DNA from: CAVYOE01 sp963770155
GTDB taxonomy: Bacteria; Actinomycetota; Thermoleophilia; Solirubrobacterales; 70-9
Assembly (NCBI GenBank): GCA_963770155.1
Contig: CAVYOE010000001.1
Location: forward strand, 1,054,001 to 1,118,000
Direction of reading: 5' to 3'
Length of the DNA stretch: 64,000 nucleotides
Numbering within the stretch: position 1 is the first letter of the stretch; every line of letters begins with the position of its first letter. Below the pieces are notes generated by a model, which was not told where the DNA came from, did no database searches, and saw only the letters and a program-made list of their open reading frames with translations. Shown piece by piece: positions 45,047 to 55,252 of this stretch. The translations under genes and the position numbers were made by a program.

Positions 45047-45976
45047 TCATCCTTGGCCCTCGGCGCCGGCAACCACCTCGAGGATTTCCTGGGTGATCTC
45101 TGCCTGGCGGACCCGGTTCATTTCAAGTGTGAGGTCGCTGATCAGCGCGTCGGCGTTCTCGGATGCGCTTCGCATCGCGGTCATCCGCGCCCCGTGCTCG
45201 GAAGCCGTTGATTCGAGCAGGGCCCGGTAGACGCTCAAGTTGGCGTACTCGGGGATCAGCTCGGCGAGCAGCTCCTCAGCCTCCGGCTCGAATTCGAGCA
45301 GCGAGCGCTTATGCGCTTCTTCGATCTCGGTCGGCTCGGGATCCGGCTCGACCAGCTGCTCGATCCCCTCGCCGAAGACCTCGGCCTGCTGGATCGGCAG
45401 CAGCGTCTGACGGCGCACGTACTGGGTCAGCGGTGAGACGTATCGGTTGAAGATCAGCTCGACCCGGTCGAGCTCCTTGTCGACATAGGCGGTGATCAGG
45501 TCATCGGCGATCCCGCGCGCGTCGGCGAAGCTCGGACGGTCGGTGAAGCCGATGTAGTCCTCGCTCACCGTCTCCTCCCGAAAGCGCATGCTTGAGGCGC
45601 CCCGGCGGCCAACGACCGAGAACGTCACCTCCTTCCCGTCTCCCTCCAACTCGCGCTTCAGCAGGATCCCGGCGCGGATGATCTGGGAGTTGAAGGAGCC
45701 GGCGAGCCCGCGGTCGCCGGTGACCAGCAGGATCCCGACCTTGCTCACGTCCTCGCGCTCCTCCAGCACGGGGACGCGGCCGGCGGCTGTCTCGCCGGCC
45801 GCCTCGGCCACCTGCCGGGTCATCTTGCGCAGCTGCTGGGCGTAGGGCCGCAGCGCGTCGATCCGCTGCTCCGCTCGGCGCAGGCGCGCCGCCGCGACCA
45901 TCTCCATCGCGCGCGTGATCTTGTGCACGTTCTTGATGCTGGAGATGCGGCTCTTGACGTCCTTGCGGGTGGCCAT
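45047..45976 (-). CDS. atpG: ATP synthase F1 gamma subunit
   Basis: A 309-residue rotary stalk subunit. The N-terminal coiled helix (KSRISSIKNVHKITRAMEMVAAARLRRAEQ) and C-terminal helix (ASEHGARMTAMRSASENADALISDLTLEMNRVRQAEITQEILEVVAG), quoted by pattern only, are classic; the middle has LLVTGDRGLAGSFN. An insertion rich in acidic residues (about 210-240) makes it slightly longer than usual. It lies 21 bases after atpA. Confidence 0.97.
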   Translation of the reverse strand: MATRKDVKSRISSIKNVHKITRAMEMVAAARLRRAEQRIDALRPYAQQLRKMTRQVAEAAGETAAGRVPVLEEREDVSKVGILLVTGDRGLAGSFNSQIIRAGILLKRELEGDGKEVTFSVVGRRGASSMRFREETVSEDYIGFTDRPSFADARGIADDLITAYVDKELDRVELIFNRYVSPLTQYVRRQTLLPIQQAEVFGEGIEQLVEPDPEPTEIEEAHKRSLLEFEPEAEELLAELIPEYANLSVYRALLESTASEHGARMTAMRSASENADALISDLTLEMNRVRQAEITQEILEVVAGAEGQG

Positions 45977-45997
45977 CGGGGCTTCGGTTCGCGCGAC

Positions 45998-47710
<1,713 letters not shown>

Positions 47711-47730
47711 CTCAGCTCCGCCTCACTTTC

Positions 47731-48264
47731 CTAGGCCGCCGCGGCGACGCTCTTTCGAAGTTGTTCGAGCCTGTTGCGCAGGCTCGCGTCGAGGACCATG
47801 TTGCCGACGCGCAACACCAGGCCGCCGAGAATGTCCTCGTCGACGTTGCTCTGCAGCTCGACCTTGCGGCCGGTCTGCTTCTCGATTTCGGAACCGATCT
47901 GCTCGGTCACATCCTGATCGAGGGCGACCGCGCTGGTCACGGTCACCTCGAGCTCCTTGTTCTCCTCGGCGCAGAGCACGTCGAAACGGCGCCGGATCCT
48001 GAAGATCGCCGGCATCCGGTGCTTCTCGAGGAGCAGCTCGAGGAAGTTGATGAACTCCGGCTCGGCGTCGCTGACCACCTTGCCCAGCCCTTCCTGCTTT
48101 TCGGACGTCGAGAAGTAGGGGCTGAAGAAGAACACGGCGAGATCGCGGTTTTGATCGAGTGCCTCGGCGAACTGGAGCAGCTGCTCCTGGATCCGCTCCA
48201 GCTTGCCCGCCTCCTTGGCCGCATCGAACAGGGCGTCGGCGTAGACCCTCGCGATCTGCTCCAT
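47731..48264 (-). CDS. atpH: ATP synthase F1 delta subunit
   Basis: A 177-residue peripheral-stalk cap. The family pattern is present: an N-terminal helical domain starting IARVYADALFDAAKEAGKL, the middle FINFLELLLEKHRM and the C-terminal VTSAVALDQD ... GGLVLRVGNMVLDASLRNRLEQLR. It directly follows atpF with no gap and binds the top of the alpha subunits. Confidence 0.95.
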   Translation of the reverse strand: MEQIARVYADALFDAAKEAGKLERIQEQLLQFAEALDQNRDLAVFFFSPYFSTSEKQEGLGKVVSDAEPEFINFLELLLEKHRMPAIFRIRRRFDVLCAEENKELEVTVTSAVALDQDVTEQIGSEIEKQTGRKVELQSNVDEDILGGLVLRVGNMVLDASLRNRLEQLRKSVAAAA

Positions 48265-48903
48265 CTAGCTGCGCTCCCCGTTTGTCGGCGAGAGCTCGGA
48301 GAAGTCGACCTCTGAGAGCGCCTCCTCGATCAGGCGCTTGTGGTCGGCGTCGTCGAGCGTCTTGCGGGTCACCTTCTCGGTCGCGAGCACGGTCAGGTCG
48401 GCCACTTCCTTGCGGATCCGCTCGAGCGAGCGGCGGGTCTCGGCCTCGATGTCGCGCTTGGCGGCCTCGACCAGTTCCTCGCGCTTCTCCTTGCCCTCGG
48501 TGGTCGCCTCCGCCTTTGCGGTCTCACCGGCCTTGCGGGCGCGCTCGATGATGTCGTCGGCCTGCTCACGGGCCTCCTGCAGCCGGGCGCGGTACTCGCC
48601 CAGCAGGTCATCGGCCTCCTTGCGCTGCTTCTCGGCCGCCTCGATGTTCTCCGCGATGGCGCGGGCGCGCTTGTCGAGCGCCTCCTGGATTTTCGGGAAC
48701 GCGAACTTGGAGAGCGCCCACATGGTGAGCAGGAAGAACAGGAGCGTCCACAGCATCAACCCCAGCGCCGGCGATACGAGGAAGCTGCCGCCCTCCTCTT
48801 CGGCGGCGTGACCGCCCGCGGCCTCGCCGCCGCTCTCGGCGGCTTGCCCAGTCGTCTCCTGTGCCAGCAGGAAGAACTGGCCGATGTCGGAAAGCAGATC
48901 CAT
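48265..48903 (-). CDS. atpF: ATP synthase Fo b subunit
   Basis: A 212-residue peripheral stalk. An N-terminal extracytoplasmic-side leader of about 45 residues rich in Gly, Ala and Glu precedes the single membrane helix (about 48-68, LGLMLWTLLFFLLTMWALS). A long charged coiled coil follows, beginning KIQEALDKRARAIAENIEAA. The leader is longer than in most b subunits. It starts 6 bases after atpE. Confidence 0.95.
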   Translation of the reverse strand: MDLLSDIGQFFLLAQETTGQAAESGGEAAGGHAAEEEGGSFLVSPALGLMLWTLLFFLLTMWALSKFAFPKIQEALDKRARAIAENIEAAEKQRKEADDLLGEYRARLQEAREQADDIIERARKAGETAKAEATTEGKEKREELVEAAKRDIEAETRRSLERIRKEVADLTVLATEKVTRKTLDDADHKRLIEEALSEVDFSELSPTNGERS

Positions 48904-48909
48904 TCAGGC

Positions 48910-49188
48910 CTAGAGGAAGAAAGCGATCAGCCCGAAGATGAAGGTGTAGAACGCAACCGCCTCGGTCAACGCGAATCCGAGCCAGCGGATGCTCTGGAGC
49001 TCGTCCTTCATCTCCGGCTGGCGGGCGACTGACTCGATCTCCTTGCCGAAGATGATTCCGACGCCGATGCCGGCGCCGATCGAGCCGAGCCCCGCGCCGA
49101 CGCCGAGGGCAATTGCCTTGCCGGCGTCCGTGACACCGGTATCGGTGACGGCCTCGGTCGATTGTGCGATCAGGGGCAGCAAGTCCAT
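48910..49188 (-). CDS. atpE: ATP synthase Fo c subunit
   Basis: A 92-residue hairpin of two membrane helices. The first is the Gly-rich helix (GVGAGLGSIGAGIGVGI), the polar loop ARQPE (55-59) follows, and the second helix carries the ion-binding Glu76 in LTEAVAFY. The residue after Glu is Ala and no Na+-site Gln/Ser set is visible, so proton coupling is expected. About 20 residues precede the first helix. Confidence 0.97.
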   Translation of the reverse strand: MDLLPLIAQSTEAVTDTGVTDAGKAIALGVGAGLGSIGAGIGVGIIFGKEIESVARQPEMKDELQSIRWLGFALTEAVAFYTFIFGLIAFFL

Positions 49189-49204
49189 TGGGTGATGCTC
49201 CTTT

Positions 49205-50134
49205 CTAGTGAGATTCGGCGACCGCGCCGCCGATGTATATCGAGGTAAGGATGGAGAAGATGAACGCCTGAAGCGTGGCGACCAGGCCTACTTCGAAGAC
49301 GAAGAAGACCATCGCCGCCGGCAGGGTGACCACGCCGAGGGCCGCCAGGCCCAAGAGGACGGCGAGTCCGCCGCCCATGAACAGCAGCAGGAGGTGGCCG
49401 GCGAGGATGTTCGCGAACAGCCGCACCGAGAGCGAGATCAGGCGGACGAAGTGCGAAATGCACTCGATCACGAACACGAACGCCTTGAACAGGAACGGCA
49501 TGTCCTCGATCCCGGCGGGGAGCCAGCTCCGGAGGTAGTTGATGGGGCCCTTGTCCCGGATTCCCTCGACGTGGTACGAGACCCAGACAACCAGGGTCAA
49601 GGCGAGCGGGATCGAGATGTTCGCGGTGGCCGCGTAGATCGCGAAGCTCGGGACGGCCAGGCCGAAGATGTCAACGGTCTCGTGCGAGTTGGTCGGCAGC
49701 GGGATGTAGCCGAGCATGTTCGAGAACCAGATGAAGAAGAAGAGCGTCGCCAGGAACGGGAACCAGCGGGCCGCGATCTTCCCGTCCATGTTGTCCCCGG
49801 TGATGTTGTTCTTGGTCATGTCGTAGGCGAGCTCGACCGCCGTCTGGACGCGGTTCGGCTTCTGCGACATGCGGCGCGCGATCCAGGTCATCGCCAGGAT
49901 GGTCAGGGCGCTGGCCATGAACAGGTAGAGGACCGCCCGGTTGATGCTCATGTCGAGGGGGCCAATCTCGATCGGGATCCAGTTGTCCAGCTTGAACTCG
50001 TTCTGGGGCTTGAACTCCTCGTTCTTCCCGTCGTTCCCGAAGATGAGGTAGAAGGCGATGACCCCCGTGAAGTAGATGCCGAGCGGGATCAGGACCTTCT
50101 GCCAGCGCGGCCGGCGCTTGAACCACTCGCCCAT
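49205..50134 (-). CDS. atpB: ATP synthase Fo a subunit
   Basis: A 309-residue membrane protein that forms the proton half-channels. The essential Arg238 is in LSVRLFANILAGH. Other conserved parts are NMLGYIPLPTNSH and AAMVFFVFEVGLVATLQAFIF, with GYIP at the inlet side. I chose the ATG at 50134, which shares one base with the atpI stop (TGATG). It lies 16 bases upstream of atpE. Confidence 0.96.
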   Translation of the reverse strand: MGEWFKRRPRWQKVLIPLGIYFTGVIAFYLIFGNDGKNEEFKPQNEFKLDNWIPIEIGPLDMSINRAVLYLFMASALTILAMTWIARRMSQKPNRVQTAVELAYDMTKNNITGDNMDGKIAARWFPFLATLFFFIWFSNMLGYIPLPTNSHETVDIFGLAVPSFAIYAATANISIPLALTLVVWVSYHVEGIRDKGPINYLRSWLPAGIEDMPFLFKAFVFVIECISHFVRLISLSVRLFANILAGHLLLLFMGGGLAVLLGLAALGVVTLPAAMVFFVFEVGLVATLQAFIFSILTSIYIGGAVAESH

Positions 50135-50535
50135 CAGGCGGTCCCGCCCTGCGATTCGCCGCCGAAGAGCCTGCCGAGGAGCAGGTTGACGAGATAGACC
50201 GTGAACAGGAGGGCCGAGAGCACGGCCGCCGCCAGACCGGCGTCGCGGTCGGCGAGGCCGACCAGCAGTACCGCGAGGGCGATCAGCCAGACGCGCCCCA
50301 GGCCCGAGAATGCGGTCAGGCCCATAGCCGTGCGCCGGTCGCCGCGGTCGAGTGCCGCCTCGACCTTGCGGTCGGCCGCCCACTGGATGCCGCGGCCCAC
50401 GAGCCACGCCCCCGCCGCGACCGCATAGCCGAGCATCGGCAGTCCCGCGGCCAGGAAAATCGCCAGCGCCAACGCAAGCACGAGCAGGTCGAGGTGGCGC
50501 AGGGCCGGGATTTCAGGTCTTAGGGCAGCTGACAA
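50134..50535 (-). CDS. atpI: AtpI-like ATP synthase assembly protein
   Basis: A 133-residue protein with four likely membrane segments in two pairs and a basic loop between them (ADRKVEAALDRGDRRTAMG). Its position as the first gene of the atp operon, with a one-base overlap with atpB, supports an AtpI role in c-ring assembly or Mg handling. Sequence identity to AtpI is weak by eye. The start appears to be TTG at 50535 with no strong Shine-Dalgarno sequence. Confidence 0.7.
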   Translation of the reverse strand: MSAALRPEIPALRHLDLLVLALALAIFLAAGLPMLGYAVAAGAWLVGRGIQWAADRKVEAALDRGDRRTAMGLTAFSGLGRVWLIALAVLLVGLADRDAGLAAAVLSALLFTVYLVNLLLGRLFGGESQGGTA

Positions 50536-50547
50536 GCCAGATCGGAC

Positions 50548-50572
50548 TCTCTTACGCGGGTCTCTTACGCGG
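50548..50572. repeat. Two 12-bp direct repeats in the atp operon leader
   Basis: TCTCTTACGCGG occurs at 50548-50559 and 50561-50572 with one base between. On the minus strand this lies 12 bases upstream of the atpI TTG start. A TATTCT box lies further upstream at about 50602-50607. It could be a regulator-binding pair or part of the leader RNA. Confidence 0.55.
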
Positions 50573-50628
50573 TCTCGGGGGTGGAGAAAGCCGGCCCGCG
50601 AGAATATCCGATGCCCGCAGGCCCCCGG

Positions 50629-51480
50629 CTAGAGCAGCGGGGCGTGCTGGAGGGTGAGCGAGCGGCCGAGTACCTGCGATGCCCTCGCCACCTGCGGCCC
50701 CACCCTGGTGATCCCGATCGTCCCCGTGGCGCCGCCGCGGGAGTGGAGACCGGTGCTGACCATGACCCCTACCGCCCTGCCGTCGGTGGTGATCACTCCG
50801 GCACCGGAGTCTCCGACCATCGCCAGGCCGGTGGCCAGGACGTAGTTGGGGTCGGGCATGCCGAAGGCGATCTCGGTCCGGGCCGGGGCCACGGCGCTGT
50901 AGGCAAGGCCGTTGCCGTAGTGCTGCAGGTAGGTCCAGTTGCCGTTCACGTCAGAGTTGAGGCCGGTGGGGCCCCCGAAGTTGCACAGCTGCGGGTCGGA
51001 AGCGATGTGGTTGTCGATCCTGATCAGGGCGAAGTCCCTGGGGTCCTGGAGGACGGCGTAGGCGAACTCGCCGATTCGTCTCCCGGTTGAGTCGCTGACC
51101 CCCGGGCCCTGTCCGGGCGCCCAGGCCCGCTCCCCCGCGTTCTCGCCGGTGGTCAGCTGGGTCCCGAGGATGCAATGGCCGGCGGTGCCGATGTAGCGGC
51201 GCCCGTCGCTGCCGCTGAAAACGAAGTTGAGCGTGCACGAGCCCTTCGGTGTGTTGACCACCGCCCCGGGACGCACGCCCGGGCACGAGCCGGCGGCAAA
51301 TGGGGCTGCCGCTGGCACCGCGATCGCCTTGCACGGGATGCCACCGAGGCTGAAACTCGACTTCGCTGATTTCGCCATGCGCGCTTCGGCGGGCGCAGCG
51401 GCGCTCACCGCAAACGTCACCACCGCCGCGGCCAGTGCGATCCGGCGCAAGCGCGTCTGTCCCGACGCCCGACTACTCAT
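50629..51480 (-). CDS. Secreted trypsin-like (S1) peptidase without basic tail
   Basis: A 283-residue protein with a Sec signal peptide (basic start RLRRIAL, core about 14-30, cleavage near AEA). The triad is His102 (TAGHC), Asp149 (DFALIRID) and Ser225 (GDSGA). It has Cys residues for at least one disulfide but ends HAPLL with no polycation tail, unlike the other three S1 proteins in the window. The ATG at 51480 lacks a Shine-Dalgarno sequence and may be leaderless. It sits between the glycosyl-phosphate transferase and atpI, on the same strand. Confidence 0.83.
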   Translation of the reverse strand: MSSRASGQTRLRRIALAAAVVTFAVSAAAPAEARMAKSAKSSFSLGGIPCKAIAVPAAAPFAAGSCPGVRPGAVVNTPKGSCTLNFVFSGSDGRRYIGTAGHCILGTQLTTGENAGERAWAPGQGPGVSDSTGRRIGEFAYAVLQDPRDFALIRIDNHIASDPQLCNFGGPTGLNSDVNGNWTYLQHYGNGLAYSAVAPARTEIAFGMPDPNYVLATGLAMVGDSGAGVITTDGRAVGVMVSTGLHSRGGATGTIGITRVGPQVARASQVLGRSLTLQHAPLL

Positions 51481-51488
51481 TAATGGCA

Positions 51489-51494
51489 ATCGTA
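51489..51494 (-). promoter_or_regulatory. Possible -10 element giving a leaderless mRNA
   Basis: TACGAT on the minus strand lies 8 bases before the ATG at 51480, which has no ribosome-binding site. That spacing would put transcription start at or next to the ATG. No good -35 box is seen. Confidence 0.35.
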
Positions 51495-51538
51495 ATCGGC
51501 TAACTCGGCGTGCGTCTTGCGGGCATGCCGCGTGCGCG

Positions 51539-52825
51539 TCAGCGCCCGCTGCTGCGGCGTGCCCGCGCCCGGCCGGTGTCCGCATTCGAGCCCCGCGCGG
51601 GCGGACGGCGACTCCCGCTCGCGCCGCTGCTTCTGCGGCGGCCGTCGGTGCGGATCGCCGGGAACTGGCCGGTTTCGAGCTCGGTGGCGACCCCCTGGTC
51701 GACCTTTCGCTGCTCGGCCCGGGCAGGCGCCTTGCGGCGCCGGCCGAGCCGCTCGCGCAGCCGAACCCGTCTCAGCTTCAGGATCTCGAGCACGACCACG
51801 ACGTAGACGCTGGCCGCAAGGGCAATCAGCAGGCATAACCCGAGCACCGCGGTCCACCAGGGGTCGAAATTGCCGTGATCGTCGCTGTACGGGACGAACC
51901 GGAGCGCCAGTGCCAGGCCCGCCAGGACCAGGGTCCAGCTGTAGAGGTAGGCGAGCGTGCGCCGCTGCGAGAAGCCGATGTTGGCCATCCGGTGGTGGAA
52001 ATGCCAGCGGTCGGCCTGGTAGATGGGCTTGCGGTAGCGGATCCGCTTGGCGACGACGAATCCCGTGTCGAGGATCGGTACCGCCAGAACGAGCAGGGGC
52101 AGGGCGAGGGCAAGCACCGCGTTGGTCTTCAGGGAGCCCTGGACCGCGGTCACGGCGAGCAGGAAGCCGAGCAGATTGGAGCCCGTGTCGCCCATGAAGC
52201 TGGACGCCGGCGGAAAGCCGTGTCGCAGGAAGCCGAGCGAGGCCCCTGCGGTCAGCGCAGCCAGCACGCCGGCTTCGGTCCGGTCCAGGGAGACCGCGAT
52301 CACCGCGAGAGCCGCTGCCGAGATCGCGCACACCCCGGAAGCAAGTCCGTCCACCCCGTCGATGAAGTTGATCACGTTGATGATCGCCACGATCCCGACC
52401 ACGGTCAGCGGATAGGCGACCCAGCCGAGCTCGAACCCGCCGATGAAGGGCAGGGTGGTCACGTCGACGATCACCCCGCCGGCGACCGGGATGATCGCCG
52501 CGGCCGTCTGCCCGAGCAGCTTCGGCAGCGCCGGCAGCTCGTAGACGTCGTCGACGACCCCGAGCAGGGTGATCGCCACCGCGCCGGCGAGGATGGCTCG
52601 CGTGTCGCCGTTCCACGGCAGCCAGATCAGTGCCGCCAGGACGACTGCCACCAGGATCGCCAGGCCGCCGAGCTTCGGGGTTGGGATGTCGTGGAGTCCG
52701 CGATCGCTCGGTTTGTCGATCGCACCGATGCGGCGCGCGAAGGACTCCGCGGCCGGCACCAGCATCCAGGCGACCGAGCCCGCGAAGAGGAAGGCGAGCA
52801 GCGCGTCGATTGCGTCTGGCTTCAT
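51539..52825 (-). CDS. wecA: Undecaprenyl-phosphate glycosyl-1-phosphate transferase (WecA/TagO/MraY family)
   Basis: A 428-residue protein with about eleven membrane segments. Conserved acidic and basic motifs are GVVDDVYELP (about 89-98), NVINFIDGVDGLASG (about 149-163), SSFMGDTGSNLLG and the HFHHR loop. The enzyme transfers GlcNAc-1-phosphate (or a similar sugar phosphate) to undecaprenyl phosphate, starting wall-polymer or glycan synthesis. A long Arg-rich cytoplasmic tail of about 70 residues follows the last helix. It lies 28 bases downstream of the DUF354 gene. It likely feeds the LCP ligase encoded 9.5 kb away. Confidence 0.93.
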   Translation of the reverse strand: MKPDAIDALLAFLFAGSVAWMLVPAAESFARRIGAIDKPSDRGLHDIPTPKLGGLAILVAVVLAALIWLPWNGDTRAILAGAVAITLLGVVDDVYELPALPKLLGQTAAAIIPVAGGVIVDVTTLPFIGGFELGWVAYPLTVVGIVAIINVINFIDGVDGLASGVCAISAAALAVIAVSLDRTEAGVLAALTAGASLGFLRHGFPPASSFMGDTGSNLLGFLLAVTAVQGSLKTNAVLALALPLLVLAVPILDTGFVVAKRIRYRKPIYQADRWHFHHRMANIGFSQRRTLAYLYSWTLVLAGLALALRFVPYSDDHGNFDPWWTAVLGLCLLIALAASVYVVVVLEILKLRRVRLRERLGRRRKAPARAEQRKVDQGVATELETGQFPAIRTDGRRRSSGASGSRRPPARGSNADTGRARARRSSGR

Positions 52826-52853
52826 CCGGGCGGCATTGTCGCGGACCCGCGGT

Positions 52854-53876
52854 TCAGGTGGCGGCGCCGAGGACCGCGTCGGTCAGCAACTGCGGATCGC
52901 GCGGGTTGCGGACACCTACTTCGGCGGTCCGTTTCTCCAGACGCAGCTCAGCGGGATCATGGAGCGGCCGCAACGAGCCCTCCTCGATCAACCTTGCGTC
53001 GAGGGCCCCCTGCTCCCCGCTGAAGATCGTGTAGACCGGCGTCCCGAGGGCAACCGCCTCCCGGTTCATCGTCCCCCCCGCGCTTACAACCAGGTCCGCG
53101 AACGCGATCAGGCTCTGCACGTCGATCTCGCCGTCCGGAACCACCAGGCTCCCGCCACGCTCGCGCGCAGCCCGCTCCTGGTCTTCGGTGCGCGGGACGA
53201 CCACGGTCACGGCCCCGGACTCGGCTGCGAGGCGGTCGAGCAGCCCCTGATAGAGGGGGTTGCCGCGGTGGTACTCGGAGGTCTCCGGCGGCGGCCGCAG
53301 CACCGAGAGCAGCGGCGTCGGCCGCCCCCCGTCGGTGCGCTCGATCCCGAGCCGGTCGAGCACGGCGGGATCGGGGTCGAAGTCAGCCAGGTAGTAGTCC
53401 TCCTTCAGCCCCGGGTAACGGAACAGCCGCTCCTCCCTGGCACCGGCGCGCTCCATCGCCCCCACCGGGATCGCATCCGGAGCCATCACCAGTCGTGCGG
53501 CGCGGAACGAAATCCGCCGCTGAAGTCCGGCGTGCTCGTAATCGTTCATCTGTACCAGCGGGATGCGGCGCGTCTTCGAGACCAGCGCGATGTCGACCGA
53601 GCCGTGTGCGAGCGCCAGGTCGAATCCGCGTCCGCTGCTCCAGCGCAACAGCTGCCCGCTCCGGGTGGCCAGGGCGACGCCCTTTCCGAAGGCCGAAGCT
53701 CCCCCGTGACGACCCACCGACTCGAACGGGATCCCGAGCCGCTCGAGCACACCCGTGGTCTGACCGTACTCGCGCGCCGTTACCTCGACTTCGTGGCCGG
53801 CCGCCCGGAGGCGCTCGATGATCGGCCGCAGCACCAACGGGTGCGCAGCCGCGGTGCAGTCGACCCAGACCTTCAA
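52854..53876 (-). CDS. DUF354 (glycosyltransferase-fold) protein
   Basis: A 340-residue protein of the DUF354 family, which resembles MurG and UDP-GlcNAc 2-epimerase folds. It opens MKVWVDCTAAAHPLVLRPII and carries the C-terminal donor-site-like segment ADLVVSAGGTMNREAVALGTPVYTIF. The start is a TTG within a tandem duplication that also contains the glyA stop; GAAGG lies 5 bases upstream. Gene context (glycosyl-phosphate transferase downstream) suggests envelope glycan synthesis, but no reaction is established. Confidence 0.82.
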   Translation of the reverse strand: MKVWVDCTAAAHPLVLRPIIERLRAAGHEVEVTAREYGQTTGVLERLGIPFESVGRHGGASAFGKGVALATRSGQLLRWSSGRGFDLALAHGSVDIALVSKTRRIPLVQMNDYEHAGLQRRISFRAARLVMAPDAIPVGAMERAGAREERLFRYPGLKEDYYLADFDPDPAVLDRLGIERTDGGRPTPLLSVLRPPPETSEYHRGNPLYQGLLDRLAAESGAVTVVVPRTEDQERAARERGGSLVVPDGEIDVQSLIAFADLVVSAGGTMNREAVALGTPVYTIFSGEQGALDARLIEEGSLRPLHDPAELRLEKRTAEVGVRNPRDPQLLTDAVLGAAT

Positions 53877-53889
53877 ACGACCTTCAAAC
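53868..53889. repeat. Perfect 11-bp tandem duplication at the glyA/DUF354 junction
   Basis: GACCTTCAAAC occurs twice without gap (53868-53878 and 53879-53889). On the minus strand the first copy provides the glyA stop (TGA) and the ribosome-binding sequence, and the second provides the TTG start of the DUF354 gene. Confidence 0.95.
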
Positions 53890-55164
53890 GGCGGTCGGCG
53901 ACAGCTGTGGGTACAGCGGGTACTTCTCCATCAGCGCCTTGCTGCGGTCGAGCAGCGCGTCCTTCTGCGAGTCGAAGTCGTCGCCGAGCGCGGCCGCGAC
54001 GATCTGGCCGACCTCGCGCAGGTCGTCCTCGACCAGGCCGCGGGTCGTGAGCGCCGGGGTGCCGATCCGCAGGCCTGAAGGGTTCATCGGCGGGCGTTCG
54101 TCGAACGGAATCGCGTTGCGGTTGACGGTGATCCCGACTTCCTCGAGCCGGTCCTCTGCGGTCTTCCCGTCGAGTCCCGTCTTGGTCAGATCAACCAGGA
54201 CCAGGTGCACGTCGGTGCCGCCGGTGAGGACGTCGATGCCGCCTGCGATCAACTCCTCGGCGAAGGCTCGCGCGTTGGCGACCGTCTGACGCTGCCGGGC
54301 GGCAAATGCCTCGGACGAGGCGATCCGCAATGCGACGGCCTTGGCCGCGACCACGTGCATGAGCGGCCCGCCCTGCTGGCCCGGGAAGACCGAGCGGTCG
54401 ATCTCCTTGGCCAGCTCTTCCCGGCAGAGGATCATGCCGCTGCGCGGCCCGGCCAGGGTCTTGTGGATGGTGGTCGTGACCACGTCGGCGTGCGGAACGG
54501 GGCTCGGGTGCTCCCCGGCCGCGACCAGGCCGGCGAAGTGCGCCATGTCGACCATCAGCTTCGCCCCGACCGCGTCGGCGATCTCGCGGAAGGCGGCGAA
54601 GTCGAGCTGCCTCGGGTAGGCGGACCAGCCGGCGACGATCACCTTCGGCTTCTCCTCGCGGGCGAGCTCCTCGACCTCCTCCATGTCCACCCGCAGGTCC
54701 TCGCGGCGTACGTGGTACGGGACCACCTCGTAGAGCTTCCCGGAGACGTTCAGCTTCATCCCGTGAGTGAGGTGCCCGCCGTGGTCGAGCGCCAGCCCCA
54801 TGATCTTGTCGCCCGGCTCGAGCATCGCCATATAGGCGGCGTTGTTGGCCTGCGCACCGGCGTGGGGCTGGACGTTGACGTGCTCGGCCCCGAACAGCTC
54901 CTTGGCTCGGTCGATCGCGAGCTGCTCGGCGACGTCGACTTCCTCGCAGCCGCCGTAGTAGCGGCGGCCGGGATAGCCCTCGGCGTACTTGTTGGTGAGC
55001 ACCGAACCGACCGCGTCGAGCACCGCCTGGGGCACGAAGTTCTCCGAAGCGATCATCTCCAGCGTGTTCTGCTGGCGGGCAAGCTCGCGCTCGAGCACCC
55101 GGGCGATGTCCGGGTCGGTCTCGGCCAGCGGTGCGCTCTGAAAGTCGTCGGGGAGCTCGGTCAT
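53884..55164 (-). CDS. glyA: Serine hydroxymethyltransferase
   Basis: A 426-residue PLP enzyme that converts serine and tetrahydrofolate to glycine and methylene-THF. Markers are MIASENFVPQAVLDAVGS, NKYAEGYPGRRYYGGCE, NVQPHAGAQAN, MVDMAHFAGLVAAG and the PLP Lys in TTTIHKTLAGPRSG. I chose the ATG at 55164; an ATG at 55197 would add 11 residues. The gene is divergent from the R2-like oxidase gene. The 88-base region between them contains a palindromic site. Confidence 0.97.
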   Translation of the reverse strand: MTELPDDFQSAPLAETDPDIARVLERELARQQNTLEMIASENFVPQAVLDAVGSVLTNKYAEGYPGRRYYGGCEEVDVAEQLAIDRAKELFGAEHVNVQPHAGAQANNAAYMAMLEPGDKIMGLALDHGGHLTHGMKLNVSGKLYEVVPYHVRREDLRVDMEEVEELAREEKPKVIVAGWSAYPRQLDFAAFREIADAVGAKLMVDMAHFAGLVAAGEHPSPVPHADVVTTTIHKTLAGPRSGMILCREELAKEIDRSVFPGQQGGPLMHVVAAKAVALRIASSEAFAARQRQTVANARAFAEELIAGGIDVLTGGTDVHLVLVDLTKTGLDGKTAEDRLEEVGITVNRNAIPFDERPPMNPSGLRIGTPALTTRGLVEDDLREVGQIVAAALGDDFDSQKDALLDRSKALMEKYPLYPQLSPTAV

Positions 55165-55202
55165 AGAGACAAGGCTAACGGTCACATCAGCCTGCATAAT
55201 TA

Positions 55203-55218
55203 TTGACCGTATGGTAAA
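55203..55218. promoter_or_regulatory. Palindromic operator-like site between glyA and the R2lox gene
   Basis: TTGACCGTATGGTAAA is a 16-base imperfect palindrome (arms TTnACC and GGTnAA). It lies 38 bases upstream of the glyA start and 35 bases upstream of the R2lox start. The TetR gene two places away makes a TetR-type operator plausible but unproven. Confidence 0.45.
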
Positions 55219-55252
55219 AAACTCGCACCAGCCCACCCACCGAAGGAGAGAG

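Noticed and set aside
48910..49188. Sodium-type ATP synthase c subunit
   Set aside because: The Glu76 region reads LTEAVAF, without the Ser/Thr next to Glu and the Gln of Na+-binding rings.
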